Assembly: GCA_963748545.1 (NCBI GenBank)
Contig: CAVVJO010000006.1
Coordinates: 71,990-135,989 of the forward strand
Source: Roseiarcus sp963748545
GTDB taxonomy: Bacteria; Pseudomonadota; Alphaproteobacteria; Rhizobiales; Beijerinckiaceae
DNA: 64,000 bases
Direction: 5' to 3'
Positions 39,114-48,710 of this stretch are shown piece by piece. The notes beneath the pieces were generated by a model. It ran no database searches. It was given only the letters and a program-made list of their open reading frames with translations, and was not told the DNA's origin. The position numbers and the translations under genes were made by a program. How positions within the stretch are numbered: position 1 is the stretch's first letter; each line of letters starts with the position of its first letter.

Positions 39114-40715
39114 ATGATTGACCGCACGAACCTCCGTCCCAGGCGGCGCGATCTCCTCAAGCTGATTGGAAGCGCCGCCGGCGGGGCCGCGATGTATCAG
39201 GCGATGACCAGTCTCGGGTTCGCCGCGGAGTTGCCCTATCGAGGCCCGATCAAGCTCGAAGGCGATCCCAAGGGGGCCTCGGTCGTCGTTCTCGGCGCGG
39301 GCCTCGCAGGAATGACGGCGGCGTTCGAACTCCGCCAGGCCGGCTACAAGGTCGAGGTCCTGGAATACAACGGTCGCGCCGGGGGCCGAAATTGGACGAT
39401 CCGGGGCGGCGACTCCTATGTCGAGCTTGGCGGCGCTGCGCAGCGCTGCACGTTCGACGACGGCCTCTATCTCAATCCGGGCCCGTGGCGAATCCCGTAT
39501 CACCATCACGCCGTTCTCGATTACTGCCGCAGGTTCGGCGTCGCGCTCGAGCCGTTCATTCAGCTCAATCACAACGCCTATCTTCACGCGACCACAGCCT
39601 TTGACGGCAAACCGCAGCGAATTCGGGCGATCAAGGCCGACTTCGAGGGATCAATTTCGGAGCTTCTGGCGAAGGCGACCCATCAGGGCGCGCTCGACGA
39701 CGCCGTGTCGAAAGAGGATCAGGAGATCCTGCTCGAGGCGCTGCGCTCCTTCGGCGCGCTCGACGCCGACCTTCGTTACAAGATCGGCGACGACTCGGCG
39801 GGGTTCCGCGGCTACGCGAGGGACCCAGGCGGCGGCCTTGGCGCGGCGCCGCTCAACAGCGAGCCGATCGGGCTGCACGATCTCTTGACGTCCCGCCTTT
39901 GGCGCGGCTTGCAGAATTTTTCCCTGTACGACTTCCAGACGACGATGTTCCAGCCCGTCGGCGGCATGGGACGGATCGGCGAAGCGTTCGCCCGGCAGAT
40001 CCCGGAGGCGATCCGATACGGCTGCAGAGTCGCCGCGATCCATCAGGACGACGACGGCGTCACCGTCGCCTACGACGATCTGAACCAGGGCGGCGCCGCT
40101 CGGGAGACAAAGGCCGATTGGTGCGTCTGCGCTCTGCCGCTCTCGATCCTGAGCCAGCTTCCCGTCACGGTCTCTGCGCCCATGAAAGCCGCGATCGACG
40201 CTGTTCCCTACGCGGCCGTGGTCAAAACGGGGTTGCAGTTCAAACGCCGCTTCTGGGAAGAGGACGAGCGGATCTTCGGCGGGATCTCGTACACCAACCT
40301 CCCGATCCGCCAGATTTCCTATCCGAGCTCCGGCTTCAATTCGGCCGGGAAAGGCGTGCTGCTCGGCGGCTACACCTGGGAGGGGCCAAATGCTTACGAA
40401 CTCACCGCCATGGCCCCCGAGGAGCGCGTCCGGCTCGCGGTCGCGTGCGGCGCTCAGATCCATCCCCAGTATGCGTCCGAGTTCGAAAGCGGAATCTCGG
40501 TCGCCTGGCATCGCGTGCCGTTCACGCTCGGATGTGCGGGCGAATGGACGGACGAGGCGCGGCGCGAGCACTACGATAATCTGTGCCAGATCGACGGCCG
40601 GATCGTGCTGGCGGGCGAACACGCGTCCTACATCCCCGCCTGGCAGGAAGGCGCGATCCTCTCGGCGCTGGACGCCGTCACGCGCCTGCACAAGCAGGCG
40701 CTTGCGAGTCGTTAG
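39114..40715 (+). CDS. Tat-exported flavin monoamine oxidase-family enzyme
   Basis: 533 residues. The N-terminus RRRDLLKLIG followed by a hydrophobic stretch is a twin-arginine signal. The FAD site is VVVLGAGLAGMTAAFEL, then YNGRAGGRNWTIRGGDSYVE (GG doublet) and, near the end, GRIVLAGEHASYIPAWQEGA, which binds the flavin. The family (L-amino acid/polyamine/nicotine oxidases) oxidises amines. The cytochrome c gene 37 bases downstream suggests that electrons pass to cytochrome c rather than oxygen, as shown for the NicA2-CycN pair. ATG 39114 was chosen because the Tat motif then lies at residues 9-18. Confidence 0.85.
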   Translation: MIDRTNLRPRRRDLLKLIGSAAGGAAMYQAMTSLGFAAELPYRGPIKLEGDPKGASVVVLGAGLAGMTAAFELRQAGYKVEVLEYNGRAGGRNWTIRGGDSYVELGGAAQRCTFDDGLYLNPGPWRIPYHHHAVLDYCRRFGVALEPFIQLNHNAYLHATTAFDGKPQRIRAIKADFEGSISELLAKATHQGALDDAVSKEDQEILLEALRSFGALDADLRYKIGDDSAGFRGYARDPGGGLGAAPLNSEPIGLHDLLTSRLWRGLQNFSLYDFQTTMFQPVGGMGRIGEAFARQIPEAIRYGCRVAAIHQDDDGVTVAYDDLNQGGAARETKADWCVCALPLSILSQLPVTVSAPMKAAIDAVPYAAVVKTGLQFKRRFWEEDERIFGGISYTNLPIRQISYPSSGFNSAGKGVLLGGYTWEGPNAYELTAMAPEERVRLAVACGAQIHPQYASEFESGISVAWHRVPFTLGCAGEWTDEARREHYDNLCQIDGRIVLAGEHASYIPAWQEGAILSALDAVTRLHKQALASR

Positions 40716-40752
40716 CGCGAGCGTTCTCATGTCGTCTGAGGCCTGGTCCGCA

Positions 40753-41184
40753 ATGCCAAAACCGACTGTCCGCGCTCTTCTGCTGGTCGCCGCGCTGACG
40801 CCCTGCGCCGTCCGCGCCGACGAACCGCATTCGCAGGAGGCCTTGCCTCTCAGCCGAGGTCCGCTTTTCGAAGAGAGCGGCGGTGCGGCGCTGTTCGCGA
40901 GCGTTTGCGCCGGCTGCCATCAGCCTGACGCTCGAGGCGCATCCGGCGCGGGCGTCTACCCTTCGCTGGCGGACAACAAGGATGTCGCTTCCACCGACTA
41001 TCTGATAAGGCTCGTGTTAGGCGGACAGGGCGGAATGCCGCCGGTCGGCCGAATGATGAGCGATCCGCAGGTCGCGGATGTCCTCAACTACCTGCGCACC
41101 CACTTCGGCAACGCCTATCGCGAGGAGGTGTCGCCTACGGACGTCGAGGCGGCGAGGCGGCGGCAGAACGCTTTGCTTCGCTGA
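40753..41184 (+). CDS. Periplasmic single-haem cytochrome c, partner of the amine oxidase
   Basis: 143 residues: signal peptide VRALLLVAALTPCAVRA, one haem site CAGCH (SVCAGCHQPDARGA) and a distal methionine in GGQGGMPPVGRMMSD. Class I cytochrome fold. An ATG at 40,729 is an alternative start. It sits immediately after the flavin oxidase gene and in the same direction; both products are exported, so it is the likely electron acceptor. Confidence 0.87.
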   Translation: MPKPTVRALLLVAALTPCAVRADEPHSQEALPLSRGPLFEESGGAALFASVCAGCHQPDARGASGAGVYPSLADNKDVASTDYLIRLVLGGQGGMPPVGRMMSDPQVADVLNYLRTHFGNAYREEVSPTDVEAARRRQNALLR

Positions 41185-41232
41185 GGGCTCAAGCGCGTAA
41201 CGCCGCAGCCGCCGATCGGACAGGAGGGCATC

Positions 41233-41976
41233 ATGAGGGTCACGGCCGCCAAAGCCTCGTTGTTTGTGCTCCTGCTTCTCGCGACGGCCGCTCCGGCTCA
41301 GTCTCTGAAGCCGCCGGACAACCTCGTCGATCTCCGGTCTCCGCAGGGCGAGGCCTTCCTGCTCAAGTCGCACGCGCTCGCGGCCTACTTCCCGATCAGC
41401 GTCGCGTTCGAGACCCAGAAGAACCAGGCCTATTGCGGGGTCGCCAGCATGGTCATGGCGCTTAACGCGCTCGGCGTTCCCGCGCCGGCGAGCCCCGAAT
41501 TCCAGCCCTACGCGGTCTTCACCCAGGACAACGTGCTCAGCGACAAGACCGATGCGATCCTGCCGCGCGATGTCCTCGCCCATCATGGCATGACGCTGGA
41601 TCAACTCGGCCAGGTTCTGAGCCTCTACCCGGTCGCCGTGGAGGCGCATCACGCCGCGCCTGGCGGAGTCGACGACTTCCGCAAGCAGGCGAGCGAAGCG
41701 CTCGCAAGCGGGCATCAATTCGTCCTCGTCAACTTTCTCCGGAAGGTTCTGGGGGAAGAGCGCGGCGGCCATTGGTCGCCGCTCGCGGCCTATGACGAGA
41801 AGGCCGATCGCTTCCTGCTTCTCGATGTCGCCCGGTACAAATATCCGCCCGTTTGGGTCAAGACGTCGGATCTGTTCGACGCCATGAACACGACCGATTC
41901 CGACAACGACAATAAGACGCGCGGATACGTTCTTGTTTCAGGCCAGGCGACTGCGAACGCCTCGACCGTGCATTAG
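41233..41976 (+). CDS. Bacterial phytochelatin synthase-like cysteine peptidase
   Basis: 247 residues with a signal peptide (SLFVLLLLATAAPAQS). The papain-like triad of PF05023 can be seen: Cys in NQAYCGVASMVMALNALG, His in RGGHWSPLAAYD and Asp in LLDVARYKYPPVWV. Bacterial half-size enzymes cut the glycine off glutathione and make little or no phytochelatin. Being exported, it may process periplasmic glutathione or metal-thiol adducts. The same-strand position after the oxidase-cytochrome pair may be chance. Confidence 0.87.
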   Translation: MRVTAAKASLFVLLLLATAAPAQSLKPPDNLVDLRSPQGEAFLLKSHALAAYFPISVAFETQKNQAYCGVASMVMALNALGVPAPASPEFQPYAVFTQDNVLSDKTDAILPRDVLAHHGMTLDQLGQVLSLYPVAVEAHHAAPGGVDDFRKQASEALASGHQFVLVNFLRKVLGEERGGHWSPLAAYDEKADRFLLLDVARYKYPPVWVKTSDLFDAMNTTDSDNDNKTRGYVLVSGQATANASTVH

Positions 41977-42037
41977 AACGCGATGCGCCGGGTCGCTTGC
42001 GATCAACCGCTTCAGCGGGCCAACGAGATGAAGTCTA

Positions 42038-43337
42038 CTAGGACCCCCTAGCCAACCCAATCGCCTCGCCACGCAGCGCCCCCACCAGATAGAGCGATCC
42101 GGTCACAAGCAGCCAAACGTCGGCGGCCTCAGCCAGTTCAATTCCGCGCAGGAATGCGCGCTTCGGGTCGGGCTCGACCTCGGCGGAGAGTCCGAGCGCG
42201 GCGGCGATCGCCTGCAACTCCTCAGCCGTGCGGCCGCGCGTGGCGGAGGGCACGCTGGTGCAGACGACCGTCGAAGCGCGCTTGCCGAGCTCGGTCAGAA
42301 ATCCGGTCGCGTCCTTGTCGCGGGCGAGCGCAACAACGGCGACGCAGGGGCGGGCCAGCTCCGGCTCGCGGGCGAGATCGCTCAGCACTGCGGCAAGGTT
42401 GAACGGCACATGCGCGCCGTCGAGCACCACGGGCAGGGGGCGCGGGTCGGCCGACAGGATAAGGCGTTCCATGCGGCCGACGAGGTGGGCGCGCGCGCGG
42501 GTCTCGGGGTCGAGGAGCGCCGCGCCGAGCGGTTCGCCGGAGCGGGCCGTCACGCCCTTTGCGCCGAGCGCGTCGAGGACCGCGCTGGCAAGCGCGGCGT
42601 TGGTCGCCTCGATCGTTGCGCCCGGGCCGGCGTCGCTGCGCACGACTGTGCAGCCGAGCGCGGCGGCGCGCGCCTGCACCACGCGTCCCGCCTCGTCGTC
42701 GGCGGGGAGGGTCGTGACGACCACCGCGCCAGGCTTGATGATCCCGGCCTTTTCGCCGGCGATCGCGCCTCGGGTCGCGCCCAGAATCTCGGTGTGCTCG
42801 AGGCCGATGTTGGTCACGACCGCGATCTCGCCGTCGACGATGTTGGTCGAATCGAGCCGGCCTCCCAGGCCCACCTCGACCACCGCCCAGGCGACTCGCC
42901 GCTCGCGAAAGATGAGAAAGGCCGCGAGCGTCAGAAGATCGAACCAGGTGGCCTCCGCCGCGGCTGTCCCCTCGCGCCTTGCGGCCTCGTAGGCGTCGAG
43001 GGCGACGGTCAAAGCCTCGGCCAGCGTCTCCGGATCAACGTCATCGGCCCCCAAGGCTCACGCGCTCGGTCACGCGCTCGACGTGGGGCGAGCCGTAACG
43101 GCCGACGCTCAAGCCCGCGCTCACGAGCCCCGCCTCGATCAGCGCCGATACGGACCCCTTGCCCTTGGTGCCGGCGACATGAACGGCGCGGAAGGTCCTT
43201 TGCGGATCGCCGAGCCGGGCGGCGAGATCGCGCGCGGGCTCGATCCCAACCCGCATCCGGTTGCGGGGGCGCCGCTCCCAGTCGGTTAGCGCGTCGAGCC
43301 GCGCCATCGCGGCGGCAAGCGTCAAGAATTCAGGCAT
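42038..43337 (-). CDS. folC: Bifunctional folylpolyglutamate/dihydrofolate synthase, frame broken near 43,045
   Basis: From ATG 43335-43337: MPEFLTLAAAMARLDALTDW, the P-loop VHVAGTKGKGSVSALIEAGL, YGSPHVERVTERVSLGG, then an extra C near 43,045 shifts the frame; it resumes with DDVDPETLAEALTVALDAYE, FDLLTLAAFLIFRERRVAWA, EVGLGGRLDSTNIV and LEHTEILGATRGAIAGEKAG. ~432 residues in total. Adds glutamate to dihydropteroate and folates. Essential, so the break is likely a consensus error. Confidence 0.93.
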
Positions 43338-43444
43338 TGCCCGTAAGATCAGGGAAAAACGATCGGACGCCGACCGGCTGCGGTCACGCGAAGGAAGGGG
43401 CGCTCCGTTACCGCCAATCGCGATCGGCGTCAAAGATTTGGGCG

Positions 43445-44167
43445 TCAGAAGTCTTCGGCGTCGAGGAACGGTTCGATGCTCGCCGGGCCCCGGCCGCGTG
43501 GCCGCTCGTCCGGCGGCGTGACGCCGGTGACGAGATAGATGACCGTTTCGGCGATGTTGGTTGCGTGATCGCCAACGCGCTCGAGGGACCTGGCCGCGGA
43601 CAGCGTGTGGGCGGAGAAGCTGATCGAACGGGGGTCCTCGATCATCTGGCTGACGAGGTCGTGAGCGACCGAGCCCTCGAGCGAATCGAGGTCGGCGTCG
43701 CGCTCCCACACGCGTCGCGCCGGTTCCACGTCGCGGTTTCCATAGGCCGCGAGGGCGCCCTCGAGCAGTTCGACGGCGAGAGCGGTCATGTGCCTCAAGC
43801 CCAGGCTCGCCCGGGGAAGACGGGTCGCCGCGCCCATCTTGATGGCGCGATTGGCGATCGAGGCGGCGTGGTTGGCGATCCGGCCGAGGTCTCCCGAAAT
43901 GCGGATGGCGGCCACCACTTCGCGCAGATCCACCGCCACCGGCGAACGGCGCGCGATGGTGAGAAACGCGTCGTATTCGATTCGGCGGCGCGCCTCATCG
44001 TGGCGCCGCCCCGCGGCCACGACCTCGTGCGCGCGCGCGACGTCGGCGGCGATCAAAGAATCGACGGAATCGATCACCAGATCTCGAACGGCGTCGCCCA
44101 TCTCGGAGATGGCGCGGCCGAGCGCGTCGAGCTCTCGGTCGTAGGCTGTGACGGTATGGCCGGCCAC
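43445..44167 (-). CDS. phoU: Phosphate-signalling accessory protein PhoU
   Basis: 240 residues, two repeated three-helix bundles: YDRELDALGRAISEMGDAVR, VVAAIRISGDLGRIANHAAS in the first half and SAARSLERVGDHATNIAETV in the second, each with the conserved (E/G)R(I/V)xDH-type metal patch. PhoU links the Pst phosphate transporter to the PhoR kinase. No pst or phoB gene is seen here. Confidence 0.92.
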   Translation of the reverse strand: MAGHTVTAYDRELDALGRAISEMGDAVRDLVIDSVDSLIAADVARAHEVVAAGRRHDEARRRIEYDAFLTIARRSPVAVDLREVVAAIRISGDLGRIANHAASIANRAIKMGAATRLPRASLGLRHMTALAVELLEGALAAYGNRDVEPARRVWERDADLDSLEGSVAHDLVSQMIEDPRSISFSAHTLSAARSLERVGDHATNIAETVIYLVTGVTPPDERPRGRGPASIEPFLDAEDF

Positions 44168-44281
44168 GGCGCTGTCCCTCGCGAAACCGGGTCAAGGCAA
44201 TCGCCACGCATGGGCGGCTTGCTAGGAACGGGTTGCCACGCGGAGGCGTCGATTTCAACCCGGAAAGCGGGAATGCGCGCT

Positions 44282-46279
44282 CTACGCCGAACCGCGCCGT
44301 CGTCTGCGGCCTCCGTCGTTGGTCGCCCCGTTCCGGGCAGGCAAGGCGATCCGGCGGGCGAGGTTGGGGAAGGGATCCGTCTTGTGGGGGATCGCCATGG
44401 CGGCGACGAAGAAGGCCTGGAAATTGGGCTCGATCGCCGTTTCGACCTTTTCGATGGTGCGCGCGACCCGCTCGATTTCGGCCCGTGCTGCGCGATTGAG
44501 CAGGGCGATGCGCGCGCCGGTTCCGGCGGCGTTGCCGGCGCTCTGAACCTTGTCGAGGTCGCAGTCCGGGATCATGCCGAGCGTCATGGCGTAGACGGGG
44601 TCGATCTGCGCGCCGAAGGCGCCGGCGAGGGTGATCCGCTGCGGCGCCCGGCCGAAGCGTTCGATCAGGAGCTTCGCCCCGGCGTAGAGCGCGGCCTTGG
44701 CGAGCTGTATGGCGCGCACGTCGGTCTGATGGATGAGCAGCCGGGGAGGACCCTCGTTTAGAACGTAGGCGTAAGCGCGCCCGACCGGCTCGACGCGGGA
44801 GGTGCGCGACGTGAGCCGCCCGTCGATTACGCCGTCCTCGGTGACGACGCCGGCAAGGGCGAGTTCCGCGATCGCCTCGATGATGCCAGAGCCGCAGACG
44901 CCCGTGACGCCGGAGCGAACGATCGCTTCCGAGAAACCCGGCGCGTCGGACCAAAGGTCGCTGCCGATCACCTTGAACCGGGGTTCGAGCGTCTCCCGGT
45001 CGATGCGCACGCGCTCGATCGCGCCCGGAGCGGCGCGCTGGCCGCAGGAGATCTGCGCGCCCTCGAACGCCGGCCCGGTGGGCGAGGACGCCGCCATCAG
45101 CCGCGTTCGATCGCCGAGCACGATCTCCGCATTGGTGCCGACATCGACGATCAACCGCAGCTCGTCGGCGAGATAGGGGGCCTCCGCCAGTACGACGCCG
45201 GCCGCATCGGCGCCGACGTGGCCGGCGATGCAGGGCAAGGCGTAGACCACGGCGCCGGGCGCGACGGCGAGGCCGAGGTCGCGCGCTTTGACCTCGCAGC
45301 CGCCGTCGATCGCCAGCGCGAAGGGCGCGCCGCCGAGCTCGGTCGGGTCGAGGCCGAGCACGAGATGATGCATGATCGGATTGCCGACCAGCGTGATCTC
45401 GACGATGTCGCCGCGCTCGATGCGGGCCTCGGCGGCCGCCTCGCCGATCAGCGCATCGATCGCCTCCCGGACGACGCGGGTGAGCGCCCCGACGCCGCCG
45501 GCATTCATCATCGCGTAGGAGACGCGGCTCATCAGGTCTTCGCCGAACCGGATCTGCGGGTTCATCGCCCCGACCGAAGCGAGCACGGCGCCGCTCGCGA
45601 GATCGCAGAGATAGGCGGCGATCGTGGTCGAGCCGACGTCGATCGCGACGCCGCAAGCGTTGACCGCGAAGCCCGGCGTTACGGACACGATGTCCTGCCC
45701 GTTGCGGATGGCCACGGTCACGGTCCAGCCTCCGGCGCGGAGCGCTGCCTGCAGCGTCTTCAGCACGGCGAGATCGGCGGTCGCTCCAGCGATTCCCCAC
45801 TGTTCGGCAAGCGCGTCCTGGAGGCGGCGGAAGTCGCTCGAGGGGTCGCGCATGTCCGGCTCGCGGACCTCGACCGTTCGCAGCCGCACCACAGGATCGA
45901 TGATGATCGGATGCGCTTCCGCGCGCTTCCGCACGACCTGCCGGTGCACCTGGCTTTCCGGCGGCACGTCGACGACAAGGTCGCCGCAAATTCTTGCCTG
46001 GCAGCCGAGGCGCCGTCCGGGGGGAAAAGCGCCGCGTTTCTCGACGTGGCGCTGCTCGACGTCGCTCCACGGGCTTGCATGAGCGCTGTGCGAGTCCAGG
46101 CCGTGCTTGGCGAAGGCGCCCTCGGCGACGTCCACTTGGCAGCGGCCGCAAATCCCTCGGCCGCCGCAGACGGAATCGAGGTCGACGCCAAGCCCGCGGG
46201 CGGCGTCGAGCAGGCTCGCGCCCTCAGCGAAGGCGCCGCGCTTGCCGGAAGGGGTGAAAACGACCCGATGTTCGCTCAC
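44282..46279 (-). CDS. ASKHA-fold reductive activase of corrinoid proteins (DUF4445/RACo-like)
   Basis: 665 residues from GTG 46277-46279, which overlaps the previous stop. The N-terminal [2Fe-2S] ferredoxin domain has DSVCGGRGICGRCQVDVAEG and, at ~93, RRLGCQARI. After a linker, the ASKHA ATPase domain (~200-620) shows GVAIDVGSTTIAAYLCDL, VGNPIMHHLVLGLDP, LRLIVDVGTNAEIVLGD, TGVCGSGIIEAIAELAL and ITLAGAFGAQIDPVYAMTLG. RACo-type proteins use ATP to reduce inactive Co(II) corrinoid to Co(I). The corrinoid protein gene two genes upstream is the expected client. Confidence 0.9.
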   Translation of the reverse strand: MSEHRVVFTPSGKRGAFAEGASLLDAARGLGVDLDSVCGGRGICGRCQVDVAEGAFAKHGLDSHSAHASPWSDVEQRHVEKRGAFPPGRRLGCQARICGDLVVDVPPESQVHRQVVRKRAEAHPIIIDPVVRLRTVEVREPDMRDPSSDFRRLQDALAEQWGIAGATADLAVLKTLQAALRAGGWTVTVAIRNGQDIVSVTPGFAVNACGVAIDVGSTTIAAYLCDLASGAVLASVGAMNPQIRFGEDLMSRVSYAMMNAGGVGALTRVVREAIDALIGEAAAEARIERGDIVEITLVGNPIMHHLVLGLDPTELGGAPFALAIDGGCEVKARDLGLAVAPGAVVYALPCIAGHVGADAAGVVLAEAPYLADELRLIVDVGTNAEIVLGDRTRLMAASSPTGPAFEGAQISCGQRAAPGAIERVRIDRETLEPRFKVIGSDLWSDAPGFSEAIVRSGVTGVCGSGIIEAIAELALAGVVTEDGVIDGRLTSRTSRVEPVGRAYAYVLNEGPPRLLIHQTDVRAIQLAKAALYAGAKLLIERFGRAPQRITLAGAFGAQIDPVYAMTLGMIPDCDLDKVQSAGNAAGTGARIALLNRAARAEIERVARTIEKVETAIEPNFQAFFVAAMAIPHKTDPFPNLARRIALPARNGATNDGGRRRRRGSA

Positions 46280-46956
46280 GCCGATCTCGTGGCCTCGTCG
46301 CCGCCGCTCGCGTGAGGGTTCAGGAACGCCGCAATCCCTTCGAGTCCGGTGAAGCGGCGCATGTAGGCGAGGCCGAGGCGGTCGGCGGCGGCGCGCGCTT
46401 TCGCATCCGTCTCGGGGTCGTCGACCTGCGCCAGATGCACGACTCGCCGGTAGGCGCCGAAGTAGGCGTCGCGCAGCTCGGGAAAGCGGTCGAGACCCAG
46501 GCCCCTGATCACCAGCGTGTCGAAGTTTCGGGCGAGGAAGTCGGTGAGATAGAAGGTCCCCGGCTCCTCCTCCGCGAGCGCGGCGAACACCTCCTCGCCG
46601 GCGAAAAAGGCGTAGCAATGGGCGCCTTCGATGCGCGTCACGCGCTCTTCGGCCAGCACGCGATCGAGTTCGCCGCCCGTCCCGCAGTCGCCGTAGAGAC
46701 AAAGGATCTCGTCGTAGGCGGCGCGGTTCCTGCGGATCGCCGTGCGCATCGCCTCGGGTATGCGCTCGGGCCTGTTGTGAAGGCTCGCCGGCAGGCAGGC
46801 GACGTCGATCCCATCGAGGTCGAGCGCCAGCGCCTCGCGCGCCAGCGCCCCGCAGGCGAGAACCAAGACGTTGCGCGGGCGCGCCGGCTCCCCTCGGTCA
46901 TCCCCGCGAACGCGGGGATCCAGATTGCCGGCCGCGGCGTCGACCGTACGCGCCAT
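46276..46956 (-). CDS. DUF1638 protein of the corrinoid operon
   Basis: About 226 residues if ATG 46954-46956 is used. Conserved DUF1638 blocks: VLVLACGALAREALAL, YDEILCLYGDCGTGGELDRV, GAHCYAFFAGEEVFAAL, FYLTDFLARNFDTLVIRGLG and GLAYMRRFTGLEGIAAFL. Cys residues in ACGAL, YGDCGTG and AHCYAF suggest metal or cofactor binding; no function is established. The gene family accompanies corrinoid methyltransferase systems. The first ~25 residues are read from an inserted palindromic repeat, which supplies the only in-frame ATG; the ancestral start has apparently been lost or replaced. Confidence 0.8.
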   Translation of the reverse strand: MARTVDAAAGNLDPRVRGDDRGEPARPRNVLVLACGALAREALALDLDGIDVACLPASLHNRPERIPEAMRTAIRRNRAAYDEILCLYGDCGTGGELDRVLAEERVTRIEGAHCYAFFAGEEVFAALAEEEPGTFYLTDFLARNFDTLVIRGLGLDRFPELRDAYFGAYRRVVHLAQVDDPETDAKARAAADRLGLAYMRRFTGLEGIAAFLNPHASGGDEATRSA

Positions 46957-46983
46957 CCCGCTGGACTCCCGCTTGCGCGGGGG
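46896..46983. repeat. Palindromic REP-type pair at the 5' end of the DUF1638 gene
   Basis: The left unit GTCATCCCCGCGAACGCGGG continues to GATCCAG and has a perfect nine-pair stem (ATCCCCGCG/CGCGGGGAT). The right unit CTGGACTCCCGCTTGCGCGG is its inverted partner. This GTCATCCCCGCG...GGGATCCAG form is a widespread proteobacterial interspersed repeat. It separates the corrinoid protein gene from the DUF1638 conserved domain and is translated in part. Confidence 0.7.
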
Positions 46984-47012
46984 CGGCAACCTCGGGGATG
47001 GTCCGCCGGCGC

Positions 47013-47720
<708 letters not shown>

Positions 47721-47830
47721 CCGCAAAAATTCCGTGGGTTCAACCGGTGCGCGAAAAGCTTATGGGTCCGCTTTCGGGCGCAGGAAGCATAATAAAACCG
47801 CGCCGCCCCAAGATTTTGCGGTTGGCGCCC

Positions 47831-48661
47831 TTATGCGAACGTGCTGAGCCGCCTGCGATGCTCGGCGACCGGGATCAATCCGCGCACCCGTTTGACCTGG
47901 GCGGGGTCGATCCGCGCCGAGACGATTCCGACGCCGTCCGAGGCCTTGGCGACCACATGGCCCCAGGGGTCGGCGACCAGCGAGTGGCCGTAGGTCTGGC
48001 GCTGCTCGTTGCCGACCGTGAACGCGCCGGTCTGGGCGCTGGCGCAGACATAAGCTTCGGTCTCGATCGCCCGGGCGCGCAACAGCACCTCCCAGTGATC
48101 CTTGCCCGTCTGCAGGGTGAAGGCGGCCGGGAGCGCGATGATCTCGGCGCCTTTCTCGGCGAGCGCCTGGAAGAGGTCGGGAAACCGCAAGTCGTAGCAG
48201 ATCGAGCAACCGATCGTGACGCCCTCGCAATCGTAAGTGACGACCTGATCGCCCGCCTTCACCGCCTGGCTCTCCTTGTAGGACGCCCCGTCCGGGGTGG
48301 TGACGTCGAACAGGTGGATCTTCCGGTAGCGTGCGATCTCCTCGCCCTCGCGGTTGAACACGACGGAGGTGTTGTGGATGCGCGCCTCGCCCTCGATCTT
48401 CTCCATGATCGAACCGGCATGGACGAAGATGCGGTGCTTGATCGCCTGGGCTTTCGCCATCGCGTAGGCCGGTCCGCCGGGGAACGTCTCGGCGTTGGCG
48501 AGCTTGTCGGCTTTGACGCCGCCGGCCCAGTCAAAGAACTCGGGCAGCAGCACCCAGTCCGGGCGCTCCTCGCGGACGGCGCGTTCGATCAGCGCTTCCG
48601 CGGCCGCGATATTGGCGGCCTTGTCGCTGATCGAGTTCATCTGGATGATCGAGACTTTCAT
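47831..48661 (-). CDS. Carbon-nitrogen hydrolase, Nit2/omega-amidase-like
   Basis: 276 residues. The nitrilase-superfamily triad is intact: Glu in WVLLPEFFDWAG, Lys in RYRKIHLFDVTTPDG and Cys in IGCSICYDLRFPDLFQAL. HLFDVTTPDG and ALPAAFTLQTGKDHWEVLLR place it in the Nit1/Nit2 branch (amide repair of deaminated glutathione or alpha-ketoglutaramate). It lies 110 bases upstream of the corrinoid gene on the same strand; a shared transcript is possible. Confidence 0.9.
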   Translation of the reverse strand: MKVSIIQMNSISDKAANIAAAEALIERAVREERPDWVLLPEFFDWAGGVKADKLANAETFPGGPAYAMAKAQAIKHRIFVHAGSIMEKIEGEARIHNTSVVFNREGEEIARYRKIHLFDVTTPDGASYKESQAVKAGDQVVTYDCEGVTIGCSICYDLRFPDLFQALAEKGAEIIALPAAFTLQTGKDHWEVLLRARAIETEAYVCASAQTGAFTVGNEQRQTYGHSLVADPWGHVVAKASDGVGIVSARIDPAQVKRVRGLIPVAEHRRRLSTFA

Positions 48662-48710
48662 CGGCTGCGCTCCGGGACGGCCGCGAATGTGATCGGCCTG
48701 AGCGGGAGCG

